DNA of 64,000 nt from Opitutaceae bacterium (GTDB lineage Bacteria; Verrucomicrobiota; Verrucomicrobiia; Opitutales; Opitutaceae), in assembly GCA_024233285.1 (NCBI GenBank), contig JACKPU010000001.1, positions 372,001-436,000 of the forward strand, read 5' to 3'. This document shows, piece by piece, positions 26,971 through 35,851 of this stretch; within the stretch, counting starts at the first letter, position 1, and the number at the start of each line of letters is the position of its first letter. The notes under the pieces were generated by a model that saw only the letters and a program-made list of their open reading frames with translations, made no database searches and was not told the DNA's origin. A program made the translations under genes and the position numbers.

Positions 26971-27729
26971 ATGTCACTCTGGCATTATCCGATTCTCTTT
27001 CTCACCGGCATCATCGCCGGCATTGTGGATTCCATGGCCGGCGGGGGCGGCATCATTACCGTGCCCGTGCTGCTCAACCTCGGGCTGCCCGTGCCGGTCG
27101 CGCTCGGCACCAACAAACTCCAATCGTCCTTCGGCAGCACTTCCGCCGCGTGGCATTACGCGCGGATGGGCGTCGTCAATCTCAAGGACTGCCGCCTCGG
27201 CATCCTCATGACCCTGATCGGCGCGACCGCCGGCGCCTTCACGGTGGAACTGCTTGATTCCGAATTCCTGGCCAAACTCATCCCCTGGCTGCTCGGCGCG
27301 ATCTTGCTCTACACGATTTTCCGCCCGCAGGTCGGCCAGCAGGATCACCCGCCGCGCCTGCGCTGGAACTGGTTTTTCACGGCCTTCGGCCTCGGCATCG
27401 GGTTCTACGACGGCTTTTTCGGACCCGGCACCGGCGCGTTCTGGGCAATGTCGTTCGTCGCCGTGCAGGGCATGAACTTTGTGCGTGCCACCGGCAGCAC
27501 CAAGGTGATGAACGCCACCAGCAACCTCGCTTCGCTCGCGGTCTTCTTGCTGCACGGCAGCGTGCACCTCGGCGCCGGCCTGACCATGGGTGCCGGGCAG
27601 CTCATCGGTGCGAAAATCGGCTCCGGTCTCGTGATGAAAAAAGGCGCTCGCTTCGTGCGACCCGTGTTTTTGACGATGGTCACCCTCACCTTGGCGCGCC
27701 TGATTTACGTCTCGGTCAAGGGACCGTGA
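26971..27729 (+). CDS. TSUP (TauE/SafE) family membrane permease
   Basis: 252 residues, about seven or eight hydrophobic segments, with the internally repeated family motif: GIIAGIVDSMAGGGGIITVPVL near the N-terminus and GLGIGFYDGFFGPGTGAFWAMS near the middle. GTNKLQSSFGS and GSTKVMNATSN are the matching downstream parts. TSUP proteins export sulfite, sulfoacetate or other organosulfur anions; the actual substrate here is not known. A palindromic repeat follows the stop. Confidence 0.88.
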   Translation: MSLWHYPILFLTGIIAGIVDSMAGGGGIITVPVLLNLGLPVPVALGTNKLQSSFGSTSAAWHYARMGVVNLKDCRLGILMTLIGATAGAFTVELLDSEFLAKLIPWLLGAILLYTIFRPQVGQQDHPPRLRWNWFFTAFGLGIGFYDGFFGPGTGAFWAMSFVAVQGMNFVRATGSTKVMNATSNLASLAVFLLHGSVHLGAGLTMGAGQLIGAKIGSGLVMKKGARFVRPVFLTMVTLTLARLIYVSVKGP

Positions 27730-27754
27730 ACAAGGCCTTCTCCAGATCATTTTT

Positions 27755-27893
27755 AACCACGAATGGACACAAATAGGCACGAATTACAGAGCGGCCAAGT
27801 GTGACTCTGATGATGAGGTTCAAAGTTTGGACTCGGTATCGCGTGGCTTCCCTTGTCTTTCAGATTGGTGTGCATTCGTGTCCATTCGTGGTT
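27755..27893. repeat. Intergenic palindromic repeat, AACCACGAATGGACAC type
   Basis: The ends AACCACGAATGGACACAAAT (27755-27774) and ATTCGTGTCCATTCGTGGTT (27874-27893) are inverted copies with 19 of 20 positions matching, around a roughly 100-bp non-coding centre. It fills the gap between the permease and peptidase genes and resembles the repeat at 29175-29297. Confidence 0.75.
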
Positions 27894-27921
27894 CTCTGCT
27901 GCATCACATAACTTTACCGCC

Positions 27922-29169
27922 ATGTCCAAAAGTCCCGCCGCTTACATCGACGCGCACTCCGGCGACCTCGTTGCCCGCCTGCAGCAACTCGTCGGCATCT
28001 CCACGGTCAATCCGCCCGGCATCAATTACGCCTCGATCACGTCCTATCTCGTGCACGAATTACAGGCCGTGGGCCTGAAGGCGCGCCGCCTGCCGATTCC
28101 CGCCGCCAAGGCCAAAAAGGTTCTGCCGCGCAACCAGCATGATTACCCGCGCTACAACGTCCTCGGTCAGCTCGCCGTGCGCGGCGCCAAAAAGACGATC
28201 CATTTCAACGCCCACTATGACGTCGTGCCCGTTTCCGGTTCGTGGCGGCACGGCAGTCCGTTCAGCGGCGCCGTGAGCGGCGGTTGGATTTACGGTCGCG
28301 GGACCGCCGACATGAAGGGCTCCATCGCGAGCCTGCTGCTCGCGCTCCAAGCACTCAAGGCCACCAAGACCGCGCCGAAGCTGAACGTGGAGGTATCGTT
28401 CACCGCCGACGAGGAAACCGATTCATTGCTCGGCGCCGGCTGGCTCGTCGAAAACGCTCCGATCAAACCGGACTACGCGATTGTGATGGAGGGCGGTGAG
28501 GGCGATCAGATTTGCTGCGGCCACAACGGCGTCGTCTGGCTCGAAGTCACGGTGCACGGCCGCGCCGCCCACGGCTCCACGCCCGAAGAGGGGATCAACG
28601 CGCTCGAGAAGATGTCCGCGCTCATTCTCGCGTTGGACGAATACAAGGCGAAGCTCGCCAAGCAGACCTTCACCACGCCCGACGGCACGGTCATGCGCCC
28701 GACCATGAATCTCGGCGGCGTGTTTTCCTCGGGCGAGGGCGGCAAGATCAACACCGTGCCCGCGCTCGCGCGTTTCTCCATCGACCGCCGCGTGCTCGCG
28801 GTTGAAACCGTGGACCAAGCCGAGACCGACCTGCGCGCGTTTCTCACCGCCGCGGCGAAAAAAATCCCGCAGTGCAAGATCAGCATCGCCAAGGTTTCCG
28901 ACAACCACCCGTGCTACAGCGCGCCCGAGGGCGCGTTCTTCAGCGCGATGGCCGGCTGTCTCAAACGCGTGCGCCGCAAGCCACCGGTTTACAGCGTGTC
29001 CGCCGGCTTCAACGACATGCACTTCTTCTCGCACCACCTCAAGATTCCGACCCTCGGCTATGGTCCCGGCGGCGAGGACATCCACGCCATCAACGAACGC
29101 GCCAAGCTCACCGAACTCACCCGCGCCGCCAAAATCTACTCCGATTTGCTCACGACGTTTGAGGGGTGA
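27922..29169 (+). CDS. M20-family metallopeptidase/deacylase (ArgE/DapE/ACY1-like)
   Basis: 415 residues from ATG 27922. The di-zinc site is visible: HFNAHYDVVP (His and following Asp), YGRGTADMKG (bridging Asp), TADEETDS (catalytic Glu and second Glu), VMEGGEGDQ and, at the C-terminus, GYGPGGEDIHAINE with the last His. The dimerisation domain is inserted after VEVTVHGRAAHGSTPEEG. It hydrolyses N-acyl amino acids or small peptides in the cytoplasm; I cannot choose between argE-, dapE- or carboxypeptidase-like roles. No arginine or lysine genes are adjacent. Confidence 0.88.
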   Translation: MSKSPAAYIDAHSGDLVARLQQLVGISTVNPPGINYASITSYLVHELQAVGLKARRLPIPAAKAKKVLPRNQHDYPRYNVLGQLAVRGAKKTIHFNAHYDVVPVSGSWRHGSPFSGAVSGGWIYGRGTADMKGSIASLLLALQALKATKTAPKLNVEVSFTADEETDSLLGAGWLVENAPIKPDYAIVMEGGEGDQICCGHNGVVWLEVTVHGRAAHGSTPEEGINALEKMSALILALDEYKAKLAKQTFTTPDGTVMRPTMNLGGVFSSGEGGKINTVPALARFSIDRRVLAVETVDQAETDLRAFLTAAAKKIPQCKISIAKVSDNHPCYSAPEGAFFSAMAGCLKRVRRKPPVYSVSAGFNDMHFFSHHLKIPTLGYGPGGEDIHAINERAKLTELTRAAKIYSDLLTTFEG

Positions 29170-29174
29170 TTTTT

Positions 29175-29297
29175 AACCACGGATTACACGGATCATATCG
29201 GATTTTCATACCCTGATTTCACGCACTCACCCACAGGCGCGCGAAATTAGGCACGATGTGTCTGAAACCCGCGGATTGATCCGTGTAATCCGTGGTT
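29175..29297. repeat. Intergenic palindromic repeat, AACCACGGATTACACGG type
   Basis: A 21-bp arm beginning AACCACGGATTACACGGATC (29175-29195) is repeated exactly in inverted orientation at 29277-29297, spaced by about 80 bp. It lies between convergent genes and could also act as a bidirectional 3'-end hairpin. The terminal AACCAC matches the repeats at 27755 and near 37036. Confidence 0.8.
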
Positions 29298-29303
29298 ATT
29301 ACA

Positions 29304-29876
29304 TCACCCCATAATCCCGCGGCGGATCATGTTCACCGCGATGGCGGCGAGGAGCATTGAGATGATCTTGGAGATCGCGCGCAGACCGGTCGGGCCGATC
29401 TTGCGGCCAAGCCATTCGCTATAGGCGAAGGCCAGCGCGAGCAGCAAGAGGTTGGCTCCGAGCGCGGCCAGCGTGGGCCACATGCCGACCGTGTTCGTGA
29501 GCAGCAACAATGCGGCAATCGTGGCCGGACCCGCAATCAACGGCATGCCGAGCGGCACCACGCCAAAACCCTCCACCAACGGCGCGGGTTCCTCGGCGGC
29601 CGAATGAATCAAATCGCGCGCGGCGAGGATGAACAGGATGAGTCCGCCGGCGATTTGGAAATCGCTCACGCTGATGCCGAGCGCCGAAAAAATGCTCTGC
29701 CCGAGCAGTAAAAACAGCAGGGCCACGCCGCCACCGGTCAAGGTCGCTTGCCGCGCAATGCGGCGGCGCGCTTCCGGCAGGGTTCCCCGACCCAAGGCGA
29801 GAAAGATCGCCACCATGCCGATGGGATCAATCGCCACAAAAAGCGGGATAAAACCCTGGATGAAGCGTTCGAGCAT
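29304..29876 (-). CDS. MarC-family integral membrane protein
   Basis: 190 residues from ATG 29876, six predicted membrane segments. LFVAIDPIGMVAIFLAL and the later GFGVVPLGMPLIAGPATIAALLLL are the repeated signature of MarC/UPF0056 proteins. FQIAGGLILFILAARDLI lies between them. The family was once linked to multiple antibiotic resistance but its function is unresolved. It ends next to the palindromic repeat shared with the M20 gene and follows the MFS gene with about 40 bp between them. Confidence 0.9.
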   Translation of the reverse strand: MLERFIQGFIPLFVAIDPIGMVAIFLALGRGTLPEARRRIARQATLTGGGVALLFLLLGQSIFSALGISVSDFQIAGGLILFILAARDLIHSAAEEPAPLVEGFGVVPLGMPLIAGPATIAALLLLTNTVGMWPTLAALGANLLLLALAFAYSEWLGRKIGPTGLRAISKIISMLLAAIAVNMIRRGIMG

Positions 29877-29916
29877 GGCGGCAGTATCACCGCCATGCTC
29901 GTCGCTGGCAAGCGGC

Positions 29917-31209
29917 TCAAGCGGCCGCGGTTTGCGCACCGTTGCCGCCGCGCGTCAACCGCAGGAAGACGAGGCTGGCGATCACGCCGGCCACGGCAAA
30001 GGCCGCCACCACCGCAAACACCTGCCGGTGACCGCCCGCGCCAGGCGTGCCGTCGAGCAACGCGCCCATCAGCGGCCCCATGAACACATCAGGCGTGTAA
30101 CCGAGCACCGAAACCACGCCGACCGCCGTGCCGGTGATCGTGAGCGGAATGCGGGCTTCGCCCATGATGGCGTAGTAAAGTCCCCGCAGGGCGAAGATGC
30201 CGAGGCTCGCGGTCACGATACTGAGCAGAAACACCGCCACAGTGCCCGCGCCAATTAAGCCGGTGGCCAGAACAGCGGCACCCGTCGCGATGAGCCCGAA
30301 ACTCAACACCGTCATGCGGCCCGCGCTGAGCCGGTCGGCCAGCAAACCCGCGCCGATGGCGCCAATCGGGCGCATCCAGAGCGACACGAGTCCGAGCCGC
30401 GCGGCATCGACCTCGTTGAAACCGAGCACTTCCTTCGCGTAGAGCGAGAAATCGTCGGTGGCCTTGAAGCCAACATAGGCGCACACGACGATGATCGCTT
30501 GCAACCACACCGAAGGCAGCCGCAGCGCCTGCTTGATCACGTTGAAATCAAACACCGTCGTGTCCTTGGCGACGTCATCCTTTCGTCGTGGCAGCGTGAA
30601 CCACACGAACAGCGCCGCTACGCAAGTAATGCCGGTCATGATGAGGATGATTTGTTGAAACGCCGCGGTGCGCTGCGCGAGGCTGGCGGTTTCCACCGCC
30701 GCGGGCAGCAGGCTGGCGTAAATCGCCACGACGACGGACCCGGTGACCGCGGTCATGAGACCGCGACCGCCATCGAGCAGGCCGAACGCCGCGCCCTGGA
30801 GCGATTCACCGCCCCATTCGCGCGTGGCCTTGATCAGGGCCGACCAAAACAGCGCGATGGTGGTGAAGCCCCAGTAGGCGAACAGCCACTTGAAGGCCGC
30901 GAACGACGGGCCGCTCGCCATGAGCAGACCGCCCGCCGCGGTGGTGACAAGCGCCGTGGCCAGCAAGGCCCGCGGGGCAAAGCGATCCGCCAGCGGACCG
31001 CCGAGGAAATACGCCGCCATGCCAACGATGCCATAGAGCGAAAACGCCGTGCCGAGCTGGACGTTGGTCAGGTCGAACACCTCCAGCAGCGTGGGCCGGA
31101 AAATGCGGGCGAGGACGAACGGGAGGAAGAACACCGATTCGCCCGCCGCGATCAACGCCAGCAGCGCAAGGCCCCGCCGGAAACCGGACGGCCGTGATTG
31201 GGCGGACAT
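29917..31209 (-). CDS. MFS transporter
   Basis: 430 residues with twelve hydrophobic segments in two halves. GGPLADRFAPRALL after helix 2 and AGLLADRLSAGRMTVLS after helix 8 are the two copies of the G-x-x-x-D-R MFS loop motif, and YWGFTTIALFWSALIKATREWGG resembles glycerol-3-phosphate/hexose-phosphate-type (OPA) carriers. The ATG at 31209 overlaps the stop of the upstream methyltransferase by one base (TGATG), indicating coupled translation. The substrate is unknown. Confidence 0.88.
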   Translation of the reverse strand: MSAQSRPSGFRRGLALLALIAAGESVFFLPFVLARIFRPTLLEVFDLTNVQLGTAFSLYGIVGMAAYFLGGPLADRFAPRALLATALVTTAAGGLLMASGPSFAAFKWLFAYWGFTTIALFWSALIKATREWGGESLQGAAFGLLDGGRGLMTAVTGSVVVAIYASLLPAAVETASLAQRTAAFQQIILIMTGITCVAALFVWFTLPRRKDDVAKDTTVFDFNVIKQALRLPSVWLQAIIVVCAYVGFKATDDFSLYAKEVLGFNEVDAARLGLVSLWMRPIGAIGAGLLADRLSAGRMTVLSFGLIATGAAVLATGLIGAGTVAVFLLSIVTASLGIFALRGLYYAIMGEARIPLTITGTAVGVVSVLGYTPDVFMGPLMGALLDGTPGAGGHRQVFAVVAAFAVAGVIASLVFLRLTRGGNGAQTAAA

Positions 31210-31985
31210 CAATCCACTCCGGTCTGCGCGAGGAAGTCAGCCGGCACCTGGGCGGTGATGCGACCCACGAGCGCGTAATAGTGCAGCGGCACGCCTTCCA
31301 TGGAGAGGCGGTGCACGTAGCGCTCCAGTTGATACACCTGCAGGTATTTCGAGAAGATCAGCTCGCGCACGAAGCGCGAGAACCCGGTCTGGTCGTTGTG
31401 ATCGAGAAACGTTTCCTTGATGTTGAACGCCACCCAGCCGCCTTCGGAAATCAGGCTCAGCGCCTCAAAAAACGCCGCGGGCGGAATGTCGCCGAAACCG
31501 AGCGCCGCCACCGAGGTCAGGCAGTCAAACTTCCATTCCTTCAATTCGTCGTGCTTCGCCTTGTCCAACGCCGCGAAGTCCGCGACGTAGTAATCGTCAT
31601 AGACCGTCGGCCGGTCGCGGTAGGCCGCGTCACGCGCCTCGGGAATGATGTCGGCGCCGACCACGCGGGCCGCGCCGATGTTGCGAATGACCTCGCCCAT
31701 CATGCCGTTACCCGCGCCCAGATCGAGCACACGCAGTTCGTTGCCATTTTCACGCGCCGCATCGAGGCTGCGTTGCAGGAGCTCGCAGACCTTGTCGGGC
31801 GAATTGCACTTCAACCGGTCGTAGAACAGCTGCTCATACAGTCCCGGGCGGGTGTAGATGGCATCGTAATCGTGAAAACGCAGCTTCGTGGGCTGGCCGT
31901 CTTCGATGACGTGAAAATAGGCCTCGGCCTGGCTCAAATCGTGCCCGTGGGCGGGCGGGAATTGGATATGGTGTCTCAATGACAT
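31209..31985 (-). CDS. Class I SAM-dependent methyltransferase
   Basis: 258 residues. Motif I VLDLGAGNGMMGEVIRNIG (about 87-105), an acidic residue at the end of strand 2 (VVGADIIPEARDAA), DYYVADFAALD and FDCLTSVAALGFGDIPP form a Rossmann-like methyltransferase. The rest (GGWVAFNIKETFLD, FSRFVRELI) agrees with small-molecule enzymes. It is translationally coupled to the MFS transporter gene, so methylation and transport of one compound are likely linked; the compound is unknown. Confidence 0.8.
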   Translation of the reverse strand: MSLRHHIQFPPAHGHDLSQAEAYFHVIEDGQPTKLRFHDYDAIYTRPGLYEQLFYDRLKCNSPDKVCELLQRSLDAARENGNELRVLDLGAGNGMMGEVIRNIGAARVVGADIIPEARDAAYRDRPTVYDDYYVADFAALDKAKHDELKEWKFDCLTSVAALGFGDIPPAAFFEALSLISEGGWVAFNIKETFLDHNDQTGFSRFVRELIFSKYLQVYQLERYVHRLSMEGVPLHYYALVGRITAQVPADFLAQTGVD

Positions 31986-32185
31986 CTGTCGTTAGTTGCC
32001 CGGGAAAACTCCCGGATGACCTTTCGTATACGTTTAGGGTTTGCAGATCCTGCGCGCAAAAGCGGGCAGGGTTAAGGGTGCGACCAGAGATGGTTTCTGC
32101 AGCCGTGGCGGTGAGCCATACCGCATCAAGCCGGAACGGTCAACCCACGGGGGCAACTTCATGCAATGTCACGTTGGCAAAACCG

Positions 32186-32290
32186 CTTTCTCTTTCCTCT
32201 TAATCTTTCTCATTATCTCAGAATTCGTCCATTCAAGCAGGATCCGCTCAGGTGATTGGGTGAAGGAGAAAGATTAAGAGAACGAGAAAG
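32186..32290. repeat. Inverted-repeat element with pyrimidine/purine arms
   Basis: CTCTTAATCTTTCTC (32197-32211) has an exact inverted copy at 32266-32280. The outer flanks CTTTCTCTTT and AACGAGAAAG extend the pairing with one mismatch and one extra base. The 54-bp centre is non-coding. It differs from the AACCAC repeats, so it is a separate family. Confidence 0.65.
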
Positions 32291-32297
32291 ACCCCCG

Positions 32298-32322
32298 AAA
32301 CCAAGCGGCGCTGGCTTGGTTT
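32298..32322. other. Perfect hairpin in the GH88 leader
   Basis: AAACCAAGC (32298-32306) and GCTTGGTTT (32314-32322) pair exactly around a 7-nt loop, about 50 bp before the GH88 start. With only a short T-run it is either an attenuator-like leader structure or the end of an upstream non-coding transcript. Confidence 0.45.
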
Positions 32323-32370
32323 TCGCCCTTGTTTCACCCGCGGGAAACCGGCAACGTCGCAGACTCGTTT

Positions 32371-33783
32371 ATGAAAATCGACGCCAAGCTCACGCCGCAG
32401 AAACTCCAAAAGAAGGTGGACCGGGTCTTCACCCTCGCCGCCCAAAAAATTCACGCGATCAACAAGTCGTGGGACTCCGCCAAGGGCACGCCCGTCTTCA
32501 CCGTGAAGGGCAAATACACCTCGCGCGGCTGGACCGAGTGGACGCAAGGCTTCCAGTTCGGCATGTCATTCCTGCAGTTCGACGCGACCGGCGAAGAGGA
32601 GTTTCTCGCCCTCGGCCGCGAGAAGACGCTCAAGCACATGGCCTCGCACGTCTCGCACGTCGGCGTGCACGACCACGGCTTCAACAACGTTTCCACCTAC
32701 GGCAACCTGCGCCGCCTCATGCTCGAGGGCGCGATTCCGTTCAACCAAGACGAGCTCAACTACACCGAGATCGCCCTCAAGGTTTCCGGTGCCGTGCAGG
32801 CCGCGCGTTATGCGCCGACCAACCAAACCGCGCCGTGGTCGCCGGTGAAGCGCTCCGCCGGCCTCGTCCCGGGCGGCTACCTCTATTCCTTCAACGGCCC
32901 GCAATCACTCTTTGCCGACACGATTCGTTCGCTCCGCGCGCTCGTCATGGCGCACTCCCTCGGCCACGTGCTGATGGGCGAGGGCGACAAGAAGATCAAT
33001 CTCCTCCACCGCGCCGTCGAACACGCCGCCACCACCGCGCGCTACAACGTGTTCTACGGCCAGGGTCGCGACAGCTACGACATCCGCGGTCGCGTCGCGC
33101 ACGAATCCATCTTCAACCGCAACGACGGCCAGTTCCGTTGCTCCAGCACGCAGCAGGGCTACTCGGCGTTCACCACGTGGACGCGCGGCGCGGCCTGGAT
33201 CATCTGTGGTTATCCGGAACAGCTCGAATACCTCGAGACGATCGACGACGCCGAGTTGAAGGCCGTCGGCGGGCGCAAGGCCGTCACCGATCTCTACCTC
33301 GAGACCGCCAAGGCCACGAGCGATTACTACATCGACGGCTACTCGGCCCTCGACGGCGTGCCCTATTGGGACAGCTGCGCGCTCAACACGCACCAGCTCG
33401 GCGACTTCACCAAGAAGAAGGCCGATCCCTACAACGCGCACGAACCGGTCGACAGTTCCGCCGCTGCGATTGCCGCCCAAGGCTTCATCCGCCTCGGCCA
33501 ATACCTCGCCGGCAAGGGCGACAAGGCCGGCGCGAAGAAATACCTGCAGGCCGGCCTCACCGTCGCCAACACGATCTTCGACGAGCCCTATCTCTCAACC
33601 GACGCGAAACACCAGGGTCTCCTCCTTCACAGCGTTTACCACCGCCCGAACGGCTGGGACTACGTGCCGAAGGGTCAGCAGGTTCCCTGTGGCGAATCCT
33701 CGATGTGGGGCGATTACCACGCGATGGAACTCGCGCTCCTCATCCAGCGCCTCGCCGCCAAGGAATACTACACGTTCTTCTGA
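32371..33783 (+). CDS. Glycoside hydrolase family 88 (unsaturated glucuronyl hydrolase-like)
   Basis: 470 residues from ATG 32371, no signal peptide. The (alpha/alpha)6-barrel motifs of GH88 are present: SRGWTEWTQGFQFGM, GVHDHGFNNVSTYG (catalytic Asp region), SSTQQGYSAFTTWTRGAAW, GVPYWDSCAL and PVDSSAAAIAAQGFIRL. The enzymes release 4,5-unsaturated uronic acid from oligosaccharides produced by polysaccharide lyases, by hydration. It stands alone with its own terminator. Together with the sulfatase and GH43-like gene it suggests use of acidic plant or algal glycans. Confidence 0.88.
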   Translation: MKIDAKLTPQKLQKKVDRVFTLAAQKIHAINKSWDSAKGTPVFTVKGKYTSRGWTEWTQGFQFGMSFLQFDATGEEEFLALGREKTLKHMASHVSHVGVHDHGFNNVSTYGNLRRLMLEGAIPFNQDELNYTEIALKVSGAVQAARYAPTNQTAPWSPVKRSAGLVPGGYLYSFNGPQSLFADTIRSLRALVMAHSLGHVLMGEGDKKINLLHRAVEHAATTARYNVFYGQGRDSYDIRGRVAHESIFNRNDGQFRCSSTQQGYSAFTTWTRGAAWIICGYPEQLEYLETIDDAELKAVGGRKAVTDLYLETAKATSDYYIDGYSALDGVPYWDSCALNTHQLGDFTKKKADPYNAHEPVDSSAAAIAAQGFIRLGQYLAGKGDKAGAKKYLQAGLTVANTIFDEPYLSTDAKHQGLLLHSVYHRPNGWDYVPKGQQVPCGESSMWGDYHAMELALLIQRLAAKEYYTFF

Positions 33784-33787
33784 ACGA

Positions 33788-33870
33788 TACGGTAGGGCCC
33801 GACCTCCGGGCGGGCCGGAACATCGTCGCCAAAGGTAGGGGCGGTTATCCTTAACCGCCCTTTTTCTTTT
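33788..33870 (+). terminator. Terminator after GH88, preceded by a GTAGGGC-type repeat remnant
   Basis: GGGCGGTTA (33839-33847), loop TCCT, TAACCGCCC (33852-33860), then TTTTTCTTTT: a strong rho-independent terminator. The preceding GGTAGGGCCCGACCTCCGGG (33791-33810) resembles the arms of the palindromes at 37094 and 52308, so the terminator may descend from that repeat family. Confidence 0.8.
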
Positions 33871-33943
33871 TGGCGTAACACGATTTGACCGATTTGGCAC
33901 ACGCGCGGGTTGCGTCCCGCGTCGCGGTGTTTAATTTGGAAAA

Positions 33944-34777
33944 ATGTCCGTTCCGTTGCTCTACGAGTCCCACTGCCACACCCCGTTGTGCAAGCACGCC
34001 TATGGCGACCCGGTCGAATACGCGGCCCAAGCGGAAAGACGCGGTCTGAAAGGCATCATCTTCACCTGTCACTGTCCGCTGCCCGACGGCATTTCGGCCG
34101 GCGTGCGCATGAGCCCGGATCAATACGAAGACTACATCGCGCTCGTGACCGCGGCGCGCAACCAGTTCGCCGGCCGGGTCGACGTGCGGCTGGGTTTGGA
34201 AAGCGATTATTTTCCCGGCACCGAAAAATGGCTCGAGCGCCTGCACGCCAAGGTGCCGCTGCATCACGTGCTCGGCTCCGTGCACATGCAGGTGCCGGAA
34301 TACCGGGCCCGCTACTTCATCGGCGATTGGTTTGAATACCAGAAGACCTATTTCAAACACCTCGCCGAATCCGCCGAGACCGGGCTCTTCGATACGCTGG
34401 CCCATCCCGACCTCGTGAAGAACGAAGCACCCCACGCGTGGATATGGTCGCGCATCGAACCCTTCGTGGAACGCGCGCTTGATCGCATCGCCGCGACCGG
34501 CGTCGCGATGGAGCTCAACACCAGCGGCCGGCAGAAAGCCATTCGCGAGTTCAATCCCAATCCCGCAATGCTGCGACTCATGCGCGAACGCGACATTCCC
34601 GTCGTGCTTGGCGCCGATGCCCACGTCCCGCAACGCGTTTCCGAAGGCTACGAAGACGCGATGCAGTCACTGCTCGATGCCGGATACACCGAGATCAATT
34701 TCTTCCTCGACCGGCAACGCCAGACCGTGCCCATCGCCGACGCCTTGAAATCGCTGCGCGAGCCGGTAGGGGTTTGA
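33944..34777 (+). CDS. PHP-domain phosphatase, histidinol-phosphatase (HisJ)-like
   Basis: 277 residues, PHP fold. YESHCHTPLCKHA supplies the first His pair, IIFTCHCPLPDG the next, LGLESDYFPG the bridging Glu, VLGSVHMQ and LFDTLAHPDLVK further His ligands, and VVLGADAHVPQRV the terminal D-x-H. HisJ-type enzymes dephosphorylate histidinol phosphate; other PHP phosphoesterases share the pattern, so the exact substrate is a likely but unproven assignment. It is followed after 9 bp by rlmN. Confidence 0.83.
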   Translation: MSVPLLYESHCHTPLCKHAYGDPVEYAAQAERRGLKGIIFTCHCPLPDGISAGVRMSPDQYEDYIALVTAARNQFAGRVDVRLGLESDYFPGTEKWLERLHAKVPLHHVLGSVHMQVPEYRARYFIGDWFEYQKTYFKHLAESAETGLFDTLAHPDLVKNEAPHAWIWSRIEPFVERALDRIAATGVAMELNTSGRQKAIREFNPNPAMLRLMRERDIPVVLGADAHVPQRVSEGYEDAMQSLLDAGYTEINFFLDRQRQTVPIADALKSLREPVGV

Positions 34778-34786
34778 GCCTCCACC

Positions 34787-35851
34787 GTGACCGCCAAGCC
34801 GCTCAATATTTACGATCTCACCCGTCCGGAACTCAGCGATCTGCTGGTGTCGCTTGGCGTCAACCCCGCGCACACCGGGCGCGTGTGGCGGTATTTGTAT
34901 TGGGAATGCGTCCAACAATTCTCCGCGATGGAGGCGGTGCCGGCGCGCGTGCGCGCCGCCCTCGCGTCGCATGCGACCCTCGGGGTGTTGCCGACGACGC
35001 TGGAAACCGATTCGAGCGACGGCTATACGCGCAAATACCTGCTCGGCCTGCATGACGACGAGCGGATCGAGACCGTGCTCATGCGGTTCACCGGGCGCGT
35101 GACCGCCTGCATCAGCTCGCAAGTCGGTTGTGCGATGGGCTGCGTGTTCTGCGCCACGGGCCAGATGGGCTACACGCGCCACCTGACGGTCGGCGAAATC
35201 GTGGCCCAAGCCGTGCATGTGCAGCGCACGCTCCGCGCGGAGAACCACCGCCTGCGCAACATCGTGCTCATGGGCATGGGCGAACCGTTGCACAACTTTG
35301 ACGCGGTGATGAAGGCAATCGACATCTGCACCGACGGCACCGGGCTCGGCCTGGCCGCTGATCGCATCACCCTCAGCACTGTCGGCGTCGTGCCCGGCAT
35401 TCTGCGCCTCGCGCGCGAGCAGCGAAAGGCGTTTCACCTCGCGGTGTCATTGCACGCCGCCACGCAAGCCGAGCGCGCCGCCATCGTGCCCGCCGCGCGT
35501 AAGTGGCCGCTTGACGAACTCATGGCCGCGTGCCGCACCTACAGCGAGACGACCGGCCGCCGCATCTTTTACGAGTGGACCTTGATTGAGGGAAAAAACG
35601 ATTCGCCCGAGCACGCGCGCGCCGTCGGCCGCTTGCTCGACGACCTGCCCGCGCAGGTGAACCTCATCCCGCTAAATCCCACGCAAGGTTACGACGGCAC
35701 CCCGACGCGCAGCGAAGCGGCACGAAAATTCCAAGACGTGCTCATCCACGAGTTCGGCATTCCGAGCACCGTGCGCCAGCGCCGCGGCATCGACATCGCC
35801 GCCGGCTGCGGACAACTCGCGGTAGCAGAAAAGCAAGGTCTTGGTTTTTAA
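34787..35851 (+). CDS. rlmN: 23S rRNA (adenine2503-C2)-methyltransferase RlmN
   Basis: 354 residues, radical SAM. The cluster-binding CAMGCVFCATG lies after ISSQVG, followed by GMGEPLHNFD, STVGVVPGI, LAVSLHA and FYEWTLIEGKNDS. The C-terminal RRGIDIAAGCGQL carries the second catalytic Cys. The enzyme methylates A2503 of 23S rRNA and A37 of some tRNAs. The start is GTG. A cfr-like enzyme is less likely because the overall sequence follows RlmN. Confidence 0.95.
   Translation: MTAKPLNIYDLTRPELSDLLVSLGVNPAHTGRVWRYLYWECVQQFSAMEAVPARVRAALASHATLGVLPTTLETDSSDGYTRKYLLGLHDDERIETVLMRFTGRVTACISSQVGCAMGCVFCATGQMGYTRHLTVGEIVAQAVHVQRTLRAENHRLRNIVLMGMGEPLHNFDAVMKAIDICTDGTGLGLAADRITLSTVGVVPGILRLAREQRKAFHLAVSLHAATQAERAAIVPAARKWPLDELMAACRTYSETTGRRIFYEWTLIEGKNDSPEHARAVGRLLDDLPAQVNLIPLNPTQGYDGTPTRSEAARKFQDVLIHEFGIPSTVRQRRGIDIAAGCGQLAVAEKQGLGF

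Larger units (their letters stand above)
31986..32370. other. 385-bp intergenic region without a gene
   Basis: No convincing coding frame on either strand. It holds an inverted-repeat element (32186-32290), a separate 9-bp hairpin (32298-32322) and the leader of the GH88 gene. The part next to the methyltransferase start contains a short GGGAAAACTCCC-like symmetry and is the probable promoter region for both divergent genes. Confidence 0.6.
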
